Position numbers and translations under genes: made by a program
NCBI GenBank assembly: GCA_030544215.1
Contig: JARZZO010000002.1
Span: forward strand, 61,712,150-61,776,149
DNA from: Zantedeschia hybrid cultivar
Lineage: Eukaryota; Streptophyta; Magnoliopsida; Alismatales; Araceae
Reading direction: 5' to 3'
Length of the DNA stretch: 64,000 nt
Shown: positions 11,832-22,175 of the stretch, one piece after another
How positions within the stretch are numbered: position 1 is the stretch's first letter
How the letters are laid out: every line of letters begins with the position of its first letter
Notes under the pieces: model-generated
Told to the model about the DNA's origin: nothing
The model's input: the letters and a program-made list of their open reading frames with translations, nothing else
Database searches by the model: none

Positions 11832-11926
11832 CCTTATATGGAAATGCGAGACGCTTTCCCATGTGTATTAAATACACCGGTCCACCTAGCGTTCGACTGT
11901 TCCGAAGGACGTGCACCGTCCTTCGA
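11832..11926 (-). promoter_or_regulatory. Promoter of the Tat antisense gene (remnant copy)
   Basis: On the minus strand CCATATAAGG (11841-11832) is a TATA box. Upstream at about 11902-11926 lies GAAGGACGGTGCACGT within a near-palindrome. The intact Tat copy has the same 16-mer 82 bp upstream of its TATA box (16744-16759). Shared motif and spacing support a real Pol II promoter. Confidence 0.55.
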
Positions 11927-12179
11927 AGCAGAGGGGCTAGTGAGGGGTCCCGATTTAGTCTTGGCCCATACACTGGGTGGGCCATCCCGTTAAGGGACAC
12001 CTTAATCCCCCACCAAGGTCCAACGGTCCTTTTGACCCACATAACTAAGTTCTCACGGGAAACCTTTGAATCCGAAACAAACTCCGCCGTCCTATGGATA
12101 CAAGGTGGATTCCTGCCGAAGAAAGCCTTTTTTGAATCTCCCTTCGATCCGATGCTAAAGAAAGCCAGCATTAGATAAG

Positions 12180-13247
12180 GAAACTAGAATCTCATCTCAT
12201 CCGGAGACGAGATCGGACTTACCCTATATATCCTCCCCCCCTCCTCCTCCTCCTCCTCCTCGCCCGCCCGCCCCCAGTAACCTCTAAAGGTATGCTCTCA
12301 GCTCAATACTATTCCATCGAGACAGTCGCTCTTGCCGCTTGATTTAGCTCAAAATCATGTCCCTCTAGACGGGGATTCCCCATTAGCACCCTATCGCTCT
12401 CTGCCGCTAGCATTTCCTGACTCAGAACGAGATTACATGAGCTATAACACCCACCGTGGGTACGCTCGATCAATGGGCCGGGACGTGCCATCATCGTTCT
12501 ATGTAGGTAAATACTAGCTGCACATTTCTGGGCGTGCGGTAAGTCGCCACATCTAATGGGATGTGCACGTTATTCACGGGGGGGCACCCACACCCTATTG
12601 CGTGCCGTGACCCGTGAGCGCACCCCCTATGGGGTGAGTAGCAAGTCGTTCTCTTCTGTGTAATATACTGTGCACCGTGGCCCGTCTCCATTGGGGATTG
12701 GACTGTTGGTCAGCCGCTTAGCTTTGGTATAATTTGTTAAACATTTTTGGATTTGGCCGTCCTCGCTTTAGTCGGCCGCACCATGCACCGTGGTGGAAAC
12801 CGACATCGTCTCTTCTCACTGACGCCTCGTACGTGCACAGTTTCTTTCCGTCTGGAAATTTCCTTCCAACAGCGCGCTGATTTCGACGTCCGACCCTACC
12901 CGAATGGATTAGGTCCCCGTCTTCCTCACCTTATCCCCCATCCAAGCGTCTGGCTTCGTCATCTGGGGAGTAGATGACAGAACCCTAGCTGGATTCCTGC
13001 TGCTGACACGGTCACACTGATCAGTAAATACAACTTTGCACACTACCGCCAGAACTCTGTGATGGAGAAAACCTGCAAGTAGCAGCAGGTAGCTATCTAA
13101 TATCTATTTACATGGTGGGACTTTCAGAACATTCACCCTGGACTCTTGCAACATATCAGACGCCTATGGCAACTGATCCTGATCTCCAACCCTCTTCCGG
13201 TGCTTCCTCGCTCTTTTCTTTTGACCTCCGCGTTTATGATGGTAAGT
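12180..13247. other. Spacer between the Tat remnant and the HD-Zip gene
   Basis: No gene recognised. It holds a (CTC)n run at about 12239-12262 and GC-rich, apparently single-copy sequence. The part next to 13247 must hold the 3' UTR of the minus-strand HD-Zip gene. No clear polyadenylation signal could be singled out. Confidence 0.5.
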
Positions 13248-14094
13248 TCACTCGCTGAGGGGCCAAAACTCCCACCAGTCAGAAGAGCTGCCGCAGGACT
13301 GGTCGGAAAAGCTGCTGGCATCGAAGCAGCACTGACGGGGGTCCAAACCCAAGGGCAAGGTGCTGTCGACGAGAGGGTCACAGCTGGCGACACAAACATC
13401 GGGAACCTGCTTCTTCTCATGGAGGACCAAGTCTTCCTTGGCCGAGCAGACCATCAGCGTCAGATCAGATCCCTCCGCCGACGCCCAGCCGGGATTTCTG
13501 TCCTCTTTGCCCTTGGTGTCCCCTTGGTCGGAGTCGCCGCCGTCACTGCTCACCCCCGCAGGCTTCTCCAGTAGCTCTCCCAGCTTCTGCAGCTGCCGAG
13601 TTTACAGAAGAATGCATAGATCAGCGAATGCGTGGAAAATAATATCCTTCTAGCTACTTTAACCAGAGCTTATGGATTCCCCAGAGAAGAGGCTGGTGGC
13701 TAATTAAAGGAGAAGGTGGTCGTGGTACCTGCTTGGCGAGGGATTGCTTCTCCTTCTCGAGGGACTCGAAATTGGAGAGGAGGGTGTCGTAATCTGCCCG
13801 AAGGGCGCTGTACTCCCTCTCCAGCTGCTTCGACTTCCAGCGGGCGCGTTTGTTCTGGAACCAGATGGCCACCTGTCGCGGCTGTAGCCCCAGGTCCTTG
13901 GCCAGCTGCAGCTTCTTCCGGGGCTCCAGCTTCGTCTGTGCCTCGAACATGCACTCCAGCGACTTGATCTGCTCGTCGCTGAATCTCCTCTTCCTCTTCC
14001 CATGGCTCCCCTTCTCGCCACCCTTTCTCTTGCACGGCGGTACCTGGTCCTCCGCACAGGCGTAGGAGTCCGCTGATAACTCCTCACTCTCCAT
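13248..14094 (-). CDS. HD-Zip class I transcription factor (ATHB7/ATHB12-like), two exons
   Basis: Exon 1 is 14094-13729 and exon 2 is 13592-13248, giving about 236 residues, normal for the class. The homeodomain spans roughly residues 32-90 (RRFSDEQIKSLECMFE, then QVAIWFQNKRARWKSKQ). It is followed at once by a leucine zipper with Leu every seventh residue. The intron (donor CAG/GTACCA, acceptor CGGCAG) was chosen because only this acceptor keeps the sixth zipper Leu in register (KEKQSLAKQ joined to LQKLGELLEK). The C-terminus ends SSSDWWEFWPLSE, like the gamma clade that includes ATHB7 and ATHB12, known for ABA and drought responses. Such proteins bind CAATNATTG sites as dimers in the nucleus. 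The frame is intact and this is the only clearly functional host gene here. The exact orthologue is not determined. Confidence 0.92.
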
Positions 14095-15331
14095 CGCCCC
14101 TCTGCGGTGTTACTACAGTTCTCCTTTTCCTCCCCAAGAGTCGCAGCAGTAATGGAGTCACTCCTGTATTGGTAGCAGTGTGATGGTATGGGGTTTCGCA
14201 GGATTGGGTGCTGTGTTAAATTCTGATCCTCGCAGGCCCCCGCGCAGAACCTTTTAGAAGACTTCCGAGCATTGTGACCTGTGAAGGCCCGTTTGGAGGG
14301 TGGAGAGAGAGAGCAAATGCTTGTCTTGTTAAAATTTCTGGGGTGATAGGAACCACCGGTCCAATGGGAAGCGGTTCCGTGGAGAACTTTGGCTTCGCCA
14401 CAACATCAACGTCCCCGTCACGAAGGCTCTTTACCTTAAAACCTCCACTCCTCCCTCCTCCATATGGGCTTCACATGTCTGTGTTGGGGTCATCTCGGCA
14501 CCTTCCGGTGATTTTAAAGGGCAACCAGCCACCCTCCCAGCAAGAGACCTCGCGAGAGGATGGGGCCTCCCGCTCGAAACGACAACAGTAAGAATGAGAA
14601 ATCTCAGAAACACTACTGGGCACAAAATTCCTTGTGGGGTTTCCACCCCGACACTCGTGGGCCAAGCAGGGCCGGTTGCGTCAGAGCAGCTGCCAGCTGC
14701 CCCGGGCTGCGGCCAGTGGGAGGACGCCGCACGTCCGCGCGCTCCCGTGAGCCTTTGGCCGCCTCCTCGCCGAGGGCCTGGCTGTCGTCTAGCGTGTGGC
14801 TCGTGGGAGTCGTGGGGAAAGTGTGGAGTTACGGGTTTCGGCAGGGGAGGAGAGGTGTCATGGTGATGGCTGCTGTCCAAGGTGGTCACTCTCCACCACC
14901 AGGACCACCACCTCTTCTCGTCCTCCTCCCTGCAGAGAGGAGAGGCGAGAAGGGAGGGGTGGGGACCGGGAAGTGGTAGGCGGAGCTACTGTAGTCCGCA
15001 GACGTGTCCTCTGTTTTTTTTTATTCCCTTTCCCTTTCGTTGCCCTCGCTTCCCTTCCTGGTCATCTTCTGGAAGTTACGCGTGTCGCTCGCGGTTCCCG
15101 TTCCCCTTTATTTATTGGAATATATATAATAGCCATGGTAAGAACAGATGAAGCTCGGTAGGATGTTGTTGCTGACAGTCTACAGATTTTTTCACATGCT
15201 ATATTCTTCTGTTTTGTCCTGGAGATACTAGGTATTAGAATATTAGATTCCAGATGGTTATTCACTTGTTTGTGATCTCTCTTGTTTCCTTCAATGGAAA
15301 AATGTTTATTTTTTAAGTTTTTTTATTTTTG
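14095..15331. other. 5' UTR and promoter region of the HD-Zip gene
   Basis: Lies upstream of the minus-strand HD-Zip ATG. GC-rich blocks and pyrimidine runs occur. TATA-like candidates on the minus strand are TATATATTCC near 15120 (implying a 5' UTR of about 1 kb) and TTTAAAAT near 14511. I cannot tell which is used. Long frames here (for example 14431-14889) show no recognisable domain. Confidence 0.4.
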
Positions 15332-15336
15332 GTCTC
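15332..15336. repeat. Left target-site duplication of Tat2 (GTCTC)
   Basis: GTCTC directly precedes the LTR start and is repeated exactly at 26074-26078. Confidence 0.93.
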
Positions 15337-16230
15337 TGATGTAGTCGAAGCTAACACGATCGGATTCCGAAGCCGGAATCCGAAATAATAGATCCGGAGC
15401 TGGGTCGGATCGGTGTTCAGAGGCCCGACGGAGATCCGGAAGACGAAAGATGCAGAGGCGAAGCCGAAAGTCCGAAGGTTGGCTCGCTCCGGGAAGTCGG
15501 GGCCGAAGCTCCTTCGGCGGACGAAGGGGGGGCGCGAGACCGGGTCTCCTGTTGTCGCGGAGCAGCCGGCGCACGGCGTCGAGACCAGGGAGAGGAATCC
15601 GAGGTCGGAGGCTGAGACCGACTCGGGAAGGTCGGCGATGATTCGAACCGAGCTCCTGCATGAGGGAAAGAAGAAGAAAACCGGTCAGCAGGAGTCCCGG
15701 ACTTCAGCCCTAAGGAACCCCCTCCGACAGTCAAGTTAGCTCCTGAAGAAGATTCGATTCAGAAGGCAAAGAGTAGCTTTAATGCTTTTCGGACTGTAGT
15801 CCTTAAGGGTCTCGGAGGCTTAAGAGAGCATCCCTTTGGCAATAAATAGCGGTGTATTTATAGCAGAGGATAGCGGATGGTTAACGGTGGTAGCCGATAT
15901 AGGACTAAACGCGGACTTACTGGTAAACCGCCATAGTGCCTGATCCGCCACCGGAGTGGGCCGGACTCGGCTATCGGGCCGAAGGGGGTTGGGCCGCTGA
16001 TGGGCCGAAGCCTGTTGGGCCCTGCGCTGCCGCGCTGTTCTCGGGCCGTAGGCTGGTGGGCCGCTGACGGGCTGAAGCCTGTTGGGCCTGGAGCGACGGT
16101 GCCGCTTACGGGCCGAGGGTTGTTGGGCCGCTGATGGGCCGAAGGCTCCCTGAGGGCCTTGTACTGCTGCTGCTGGGCTGAACGGGGTTTGGGCTTGTTT
16201 CAGTGGGCCGAATCGGATTCTGCCTCATCA
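15337..16230 (-). repeat. 3' LTR of Tat2
   Basis: 894 bp, pairing with 25180-26073. The minus strand begins TGATGAGGCAG. A TATA box (CTATAAATA on minus) lies at 15855-15863. Confidence 0.95.
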
Positions 16231-16250
16231 CATAGCCCCCCACTCTTGTC
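16231..16250 (-). other. Polypurine tract of Tat2
   Basis: The minus strand reads AGAGTGGGGGGCTATG just before the LTR start TGATGAGG. It is the primer site for plus-strand DNA synthesis and fixes the element as minus-oriented. Confidence 0.8.
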
Positions 16251-16645
16251 TTCCTCAGTTCTGAGATGGCGAGAGTATAGCCCGAAGCTGGTAGGAAAAT
16301 AGCGTAACATGTGTCTTACCCGAAGCTCTATCCTTTCTTTTTGAGAAGAGGATGCCCTCGGTTGGCCGAGGGCTATGCGGTTGCTTCGTCTTCATTTAGA
16401 GTGGCGCCGAAGGCTCATGGCTCTGAAAGCGAAGGGCCGAGCCCTCTAACTCGCGCCAGGCTTCATTAAATGGACGGGATGGGCGTCGCCTCGCGAAGAA
16501 GCACGGGACACGCGTCGCGCATCCGGCCGCTCCGTCAAAAGCACAAAGGGATCCTGACCGCTCGCGGGTCGCGGATCGCCTCGGCTCTCTGCCCGAGGTT
16601 CCACTCGGATTGCAGCAGCTCCCTTCTTCGGCACGCGGATCGGGA

Positions 16646-16848
16646 CACGTGGCGGGCATCCGGGTGATCAGCCGAAGGGTCGGAGCGCTTTCGGCCGTTG
16701 ATCGCTCTGCTTCAAGTCCCGGAGCCGGCCCGTCATCATTACCGAAGGACGGTGCACGTGGCGGGCATCCGAGAGGAGCGGTGAGACGAAGGGGCCAATC
16801 TCGGCCGTTGGCTTCGGCGGGAGGCGCTTCGGATGGGGCTTATAAATA
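16646..16848 (+). promoter_or_regulatory. Promoter of the Tat2 antisense gene: two G-box repeats and TATA box
   Basis: A TATA box TATAAATA sits at 16841-16848. Upstream, CACGTGGCGGGCATCCG occurs twice, at 16646-16662 and 16755-16771. Each copy holds a G-box/ABRE core (CACGTGG). The first ATG after the TATA box is 17115, implying a 5' UTR of about 240 nt. The downstream repeat overlaps GAAGGACGGTGCACGT, shared with the promoter of the remnant copy. Confidence 0.7.
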
Positions 16849-17114
16849 CAAGCCCTCAACAGGGCATTGTTCTTCTTCCTGCTGCTGCGCCTGCGTTTCC
16901 TCTGCGATCACCCGAGCTCTCCCTCCTTTCTGGCGAAAGGCTAGCTCTCCGAAGGCTTCGTCCGAGCTTGCTGGCCACCGTGGGAGGATCTCTATCCCTC
17001 AGAGCGTCTTGTTGGTGGAGCTGGGTGGCTTGAGAGGCAACGCTCGGTTCAGGAGAGATTTCTTTCCCCTTCCTGCGAGTAAGCCTCGACCTCCCTTCTT
17101 CCCTTCGCGGCCTT

Positions 17115-19670
17115 ATGGTCCGGAGCTGCTCTTCTAGCGAGATTACTCCTTCGGACGAGGAGTATACTCCTTCCCACTCTCCCAAATCTTCTCTGTCATA
17201 TCCCCTTACCCTGGACTCCCTTGCCTCTGCGATGTCTGAAGAGCCCGAGACTTCCGGGGCCGAGGGGTCCGAGGCTTCCGGGGCTGAGGCTGCCGGGGCC
17301 GAGGTTTCCGGGGCCGAGGCTTCCGGGGCCGAGGCTTCCGGGGCCGAGGCCTCCGAGGAGGTCCGGAACCCGGGCCGGGCTTCCACCTCGGGACGTCGCC
17401 GTCCCGACACTGCCTCGGAAGCGTCCTGCGCCCTTTCGGACGAAGAGGTTAGCAACCTCGCTTCTTATTTCCAGCTTCCTTCTTGGACGACCCCTCACCG
17501 GCCTGGCTCCACCACCAGGGCCAACACTCCCCGCCCGGGTTCCTTCTCCATCTATGTAGATAGTTTCCAGGCGGGCTTTCGTCTTCCTCTTCCCACTTTT
17601 GTCATCAATCTTCTTTGCTTCTACGGGCTGGCTCCGTCTCAGCTCTTTCCCAATTCCTGGCACACCGTATACGGTTTCTTGAGCGTTTTCGCCCGTATAC
17701 GGATCACTCCTTCCATCAACGTCTTCCGCTACCTGTTTAAAATCCAAAGGCAGAGGAGATCCGAGTGGTATTGCTTCGTCCCTCGGATCGGCCGAAGCAT
17801 CTTCTCCGGGAAGCCCTCGTCCATCCATGGCTGGAAGAGGAAATTCATCCTCATCTCTCTGCCGGAGAACGAGAAGGGCGTGTGACCCTTTCCTACCGAA
17901 TGGGCGCCGCTGGCCGCAGGTCTCTCGGATCCTCCCGTTTTGACCTCCATCCAGAGCACCCTCGTAGGCCACATCCAGATCATGGCCCCGTACAACATCT
18001 GGGGGCTTCTCAGTGAGGCGGAGCGGCTGGTGAATGCCGGGGTATGGCCGGACCCTCGGTTCGATCCGGAGAGGGCCTTTCCATACCTCCCTCCCGGGGA
18101 GACTCCGCGGGGCCGCGAAGGAAGTGCTGTCGCTCCTCCGGCTGAAGCTCCTCAGGCTGACGAGGCTGATGAAGTTTCGGCCGAGGGTAAGTCGGCTTTG
18201 AGTTTGCAACTGGTCGTTATTTCGTTTTTAACACGTCTTCTCTTGCTTGCAGCAATGTCTGGACTTGACGCCCTCCTCACTCGGATATCCGATCAGCGCG
18301 ATCAAGGCTGGCTACCAGCCCCGCAGGCGGCAGGCGGGTCTAGCCGAGGCGCAGGAGCTCCGAGGACTCGAGGCGGGGTCCCGAGGACTACGGCCTGCAC
18401 CGAGGGCCGTGCTGCCGCCGCCGCTCTCGAGAGGGAGCGAAAATCTAAGTTCGCCGCCCGAAGGGGCGGCCGAATGTCGAAGCGGCCCCGGACGGAAGAG
18501 GCCGAAGAGGCGGAGCCCGCTCCGCTGATCAGGAGAAGCGCCGGGGCCCGAAGGGCTGCAAGGCTGGCGTCCCTCGAGACGCCGAGGGGCGACTCCCCTC
18601 CGGCCGTATCGGCAGGGGCCGAGGACGAAGGCGCCGGGTCGCAGGCGCCCCGAGCGCAGCGCGAGTGGTGGCGCCCTAAACCGGGGATCTACAAGGACGA
18701 GAGCATGGAGGACTCGCAGACGTGCCTCCGTCTGCTCCGCAGCCTCACTCTCCCTTCGGCTTTCGAAGAGCTGAGGGATCACTCGGTCACCGACCTGGCG
18801 GTGATGAGCGCTCGGTTGGCTGTCCAGGTAAGAAGCTTCTGAGTGTGCTTCAACTTGGCTTTCCTTAGCTGTTCTTTGATTTTTTCCTGATCCTTGTCTG
18901 CTTTCGGTCCGCAGGCTGCGGTGACGGGTAGTGTCCTGATTCACCACCATGAGCTGCTCCGGATCAAACTCCTGGAGGCCGAGGGGGAGTCGGCCTCGGC
19001 AGGTCCGGGTGAGGGCCCTTCGACGGGGCCTCGTATCGAGCCCATGATCGATGGGCTAGTAGCCGCGAACGCCCGGAAGCGGGCACAACTGGAGGAGAGG
19101 GCAGCAGAGGCCCGTGCTTCCACCGAGGCCAAAGTGAAGGCCGAGCGGGAGAAGGAGAAGGCCGAGCGGGAGCTCGCTGCGGCTCAGACTGAGATCCGGG
19201 CCCTCAAGGCCCAGATCCAGGAAAAAGACTCCCGGCGGGTTTCGGAAAAACGCCGCCATGTCGAGGAGGTATCGACTTTGAAGCAGGAGCTGGAGGAGGC
19301 GGCGGACTCGGCCGTAGCCGATTATAAGGCCGGCCCGGACTACGCTGAAGAAATAATCCAGGCTCAACTGCTAGCGGCCTCCTCGGTCTTCGACCTCGGG
19401 CTGGCTGTCGCCTAGAAGGCCTGCCCGAGCGTTGATCTAACCGGGGTTGCCCTGCCGATGGGTGAGGAAGCCAAGGAGCTCCTATCTTGGTGGAAGGAGC
19501 TCATGGCCGAGAAGGCCTCGACCCCAGCGCCAGGAGACGAAGCTGTGCCTGCCGAGGAGGCCCATGAGGAGGCTGCCCCTCCTGAGGCTGTGCAGATCGT
19601 TGACTCCCCCTCTCCCTCTCCTGGCCGAGACGCAGTCGAAGCGGAGGAGGAAGGGGTTGTCGAGGGCTGA
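17115..19670 (+). pseudogene. Tat2 antisense gene (Transposase_28-like domain plus coiled coil), two stops
   Basis: One reading frame of about 850 codons opposite in sense to pol. Order: acidic, Ala/Gly/Ser-rich N-terminus with EASGA repeats (17262-17355); Transposase_28-like domain (about 17500-18100, LFPNSWHTVYGFLSVFARI); Arg/Ala-rich basic linker with KRPR (about 18290-18640); long Glu/Lys/Arg coiled coil (18950-19350). Two introns fit consensus: 18187-18252 (GAGG/GTAAGT, TTGCTTGCAG) and 18828-18914 (CAG/GTAAGA, GTCCGCAG). Both are multiples of three. Stops: TGA 17883-17885, where the remnant copy has Trp, and TAG 19413-19415. It has its own promoter upstream. Function is unknown; antisense genes of this type are known in Tat elements. 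Confidence 0.8.
17262..17355 (+). repeat. 15-bp minisatellite in the antisense gene
   Basis: GGGGCCGAGGCTTCC is repeated about six times with small changes and codes for repeated GAEAS. It lies in the variable N-terminus; the remnant copy lacks it. Confidence 0.85.
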
Positions 19671-20050
19671 TACGAGGGCTCCCCCCGATTTTTGTTTTTC
19701 TTCTTTTGTAAGCCTGCGGCCAGGCGGATGGCCGATTTTGTACTTCCCCTTCTGTGAATACAGGAAGTATTTATGAGTTTTACCTTGTGGTTTTGTGCAT
19801 GATTGACCGAATCTGGCCTTTCAGATGTCCGAGATCCTGCCGTCGTTCGCTATAGTTCGCTAAGCCGAGACCTGATGTAGGTTCGGATAGGGCGTTGATA
19901 GAATATCGCCAGTAGATACGGCGGGGGCCTTTGCTAATGTGGTTCATAAGATCCGAAGGGGTACCCCGCCGCCCTAGATGCGGTTCGTGTGGCCGAAGCC
20001 ACTCCTGCTTCGTCTTATGCATATTTTAGAGATATATCTCGCCGCTCCCT

Positions 20051-20703
20051 GATCCGGATTACATGGCCGAAGCCATTCGTCGGATCGAAGGACTCGCGGA
20101 CTTAGAGAAAATACCGTGCCGCGTCCTGATCCGGATTACATGGCCGAAGCCATTCGTCGGATCGAAGGACTCGCGGACTTTGAGAGAATACCATGCCGCT
20201 CCCGATACGGTTTGCATGGCCGAAGCCACTCCCGGTACGGTTTGCACGGACTTAGAGAATAACATGTCGCGTCCTGATCCGGATTACATGGCCGAAGCCA
20301 TTCATCGGATCGAAGGACTCGCGGACTTTGAGAGAATACCATGCCGCTCCCGATACGGTTTGCATGGCCGAAGCCACTCCCGGTACGGTTTACACGGACT
20401 TAGAGAATAACATACCGCGTCCTGATCCGGATTACATGGCCGAAGCCATTCGTCGGATCGAAGGACTCGCGGACTTTGAGAGAATACCATGCCGCTCCCG
20501 ATACGGTTTGCATGGCCGAAGCCACTCCCGGTACGGTTTACACGGACTTAGAGAATAACATGCCGCGTCCTGATCCGGATTACATGGCCGAAGCCATTCG
20601 TCGGATCGAAGGACTCGCGGACTTTGAGAGAATACCATGCCGCTCCCGATACGGTTTGCATGGCCGAAGCCACTCCCGGTACGGTTTACACGGACTTAGA
20701 GAA
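20051..20703. repeat. 148-bp tandem repeat between pol and the antisense gene of Tat2
   Basis: The landmark GATCCGGATTACATGGCCGA occurs at 20051, 20128, 20276, 20424 and 20572. The first spacing is 77 bp and the others are 148 bp. Each 148-bp unit is two related half-units of about 71 and 77 bp, both containing ATGGCCGAAGCCA and CGGACTT. Copies are nearly identical, so the array is young or homogenised. Tandem arrays in this untranslated zone are common in Tat elements. No coding role is likely. Confidence 0.92.
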
Positions 20704-20774
20704 TATATCAACAGGTTTCCTGAAAAAGAGATCTTTATTCACACTCTCCGGCTGAAAGCTCGGGAAGAAGTGAT

Positions 20775-22172
20775 TCACATATAATAACGCCGAAGGCGCT
20801 CTACATTCCAGGTGCGAGGAAGAGGTTGGCCCGGAAGGGTCTCCAACCGATAAGCTCCACGCCTGATCACCTCCCTGACCCGATAGGGCCCCTCCCAGTT
20901 GGGGGAAAGCTTCCCTGAGGCTTCGGCTGGTTTGGAAGCATGAGCATTCCTCAACACGAGGCTCCCTACTTCAATGCTTCGGGGCTTTACTCGAGTGTTG
21001 TGGTACTTGGCCATGCGCTGCTGATAAGCGGCTAGCCGGATACGAGCCTTGCCTCGGGTCTCTTCAATGAGGTCCAGGTGGTCTTTCAAACCTTCTTCGT
21101 TGGCCTCCAGATTGTAAGCAATGACCCTGGGAGAGGGAAGGCCGATTTCCACCGGAATAACCGCCTCTATCCCATAGGCCATGCGAAAGGGAGTTTCGCC
21201 GGTGGGGGTTCGGCTTGTCGTCCGATAGGCCCACAGAACACTTGGCAGCTCCTCTACCCATCGGCCTTTAGCTTCGCCGAGGTGGGTTTTCAGTCCCTGC
21301 AGCAGGCTTCGGTTGGTGACTTCAACTTGGCCGTTTGCTCGATGATGCGCTACCGAAGTGAATTTGTGAAGTATGCCGAAGCTGGCGCAGTTGTCGCTGA
21401 ACCGACGGCTGTCAAACTGCTTCCCATTGTCAAAAATGATGGCCCGAGGGATGCCGAACCGGCAAATGATGGACTTCCACACGAAGTTCCAAGCATTGCT
21501 ATCGGTTATTGACGCGAGGGGTTCGGCTTCGACCCACTTAGTGAAATAATCTACCGCCACGATGAGGAATTTTCTTTGGCCAGTGGCGATGGGAAAAGGT
21601 CCCAGGAGGTCGATTCCCCATTGAGCAAAAGGCCAGGGATCGGACAAGGGGGTCAGAAGGGTGGCCGCCTGGTGAATGAGGGAGCTGAACCTCTGGCACT
21701 GGTCACAGCGCCGTACGAGGGTTAAAGCGTCCTCTCGGAGTGTCGGCCACCAGTAATCTTGCCTTAGAAGCTTGTGAGCCAGGGCCCTTCCTCTCGCATG
21801 CGCCCCGCACACTCCTTCATGGACTTCTCTCGTGGCGTAGTCGGCTTCAGCCGGGCCGAGGCACCGCAGCAGTGGTCGGCCGAAGGACTTCTTGTATAAC
21901 ACCCCGTCCAGAAGGAGGAAGTGGGATGAGCGCTGCCGAATGTGCTTCGCCTCCCTTGGGTCTGGCGGGACTTCTCCTCGGAGAAGAAAGGCGACGAGGG
22001 GAGTCATCCATGTCTCGGCCTCAACCTCAGTGACTTGCATGGCTTCGGTTTCGCCGAGGCTTGGTTCGGCGAGTTCCTCCACGAGGATCATTCGGCCTCC
22101 TCCCCCGTCTTGAGTTGACGCCAATCGGGAAAGTGCATCGGCTCGGGTATTCTCGGCTCTCGAGATCCGCAC
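20775..22172 (-). pseudogene. Tat2 integrase (C-terminal part of pol)
   Basis: This is the end of the pol frame, after the stop at 22178-22176. It starts in the connection region (RISRAENTRADALSRLAS). The zinc-binding HHCC part follows (REVHEGVCGAHARG ... CDQCQ). The core has the D, D, E residues in WGIDLLGPFP, IIFDNGKQFDS and ANGQVEVTNRSL. The C-terminal part is basic and the frame ends at MWNVERLRRYYM-like NVERLRRYYM. All catalytic residues are present, so only upstream stops prevent expression as a polyprotein. No chromodomain is present, which fits Tat rather than the chromoviruses. The enzyme would insert the cDNA into the genome. Confidence 0.93.
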
Positions 22173-22175
22173 GAT

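Larger units (their letters stand above)
1..12180 (+). mobile_element. Remnant of a Tat-lineage Ty3/gypsy retrotransposon, interrupted by copia A
   Basis: Only the antisense gene of this element can be recognised. It lies on the minus strand at 460-2227 and 10556-11563. Its order (Transposase_28-like domain, low-complexity linker, coiled coil) matches the plus-strand antisense gene of the intact Tat element at 15337-26073. By that comparison the element runs left to right, its gag-pol lies left of position 1, and a 3' LTR would be expected near 12.4 kb. I could not find that LTR, so the right limit near 12.18 kb is a guess and the element is probably truncated there. Copia A (2233-10555) split it. 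The lineage call is inferred from the antisense gene alone. Confidence 0.6.

Noticed and set aside
11827..12171. Open frame of 114 codons
   Set aside because: It overlaps the predicted promoter of the antisense gene and has no recognised motif.
14431..14889. Possible gene upstream of the HD-Zip gene
   Set aside because: Low-complexity translation, overlapping frames on both strands, no domain. More likely promoter and 5' UTR.
17196..18209. Long minus-strand frame (337 codons)
   Set aside because: It mirrors the antisense gene in a GC-rich region. Its proline/glycine-rich repeats come from the plus-strand minisatellite and no domain is visible.
20051..20703. CRISPR-like regular repeats
   Set aside because: The units are directly adjacent with no unique spacers, lie in a plant retrotransposon and have no cas genes. 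It is a plain tandem repeat.
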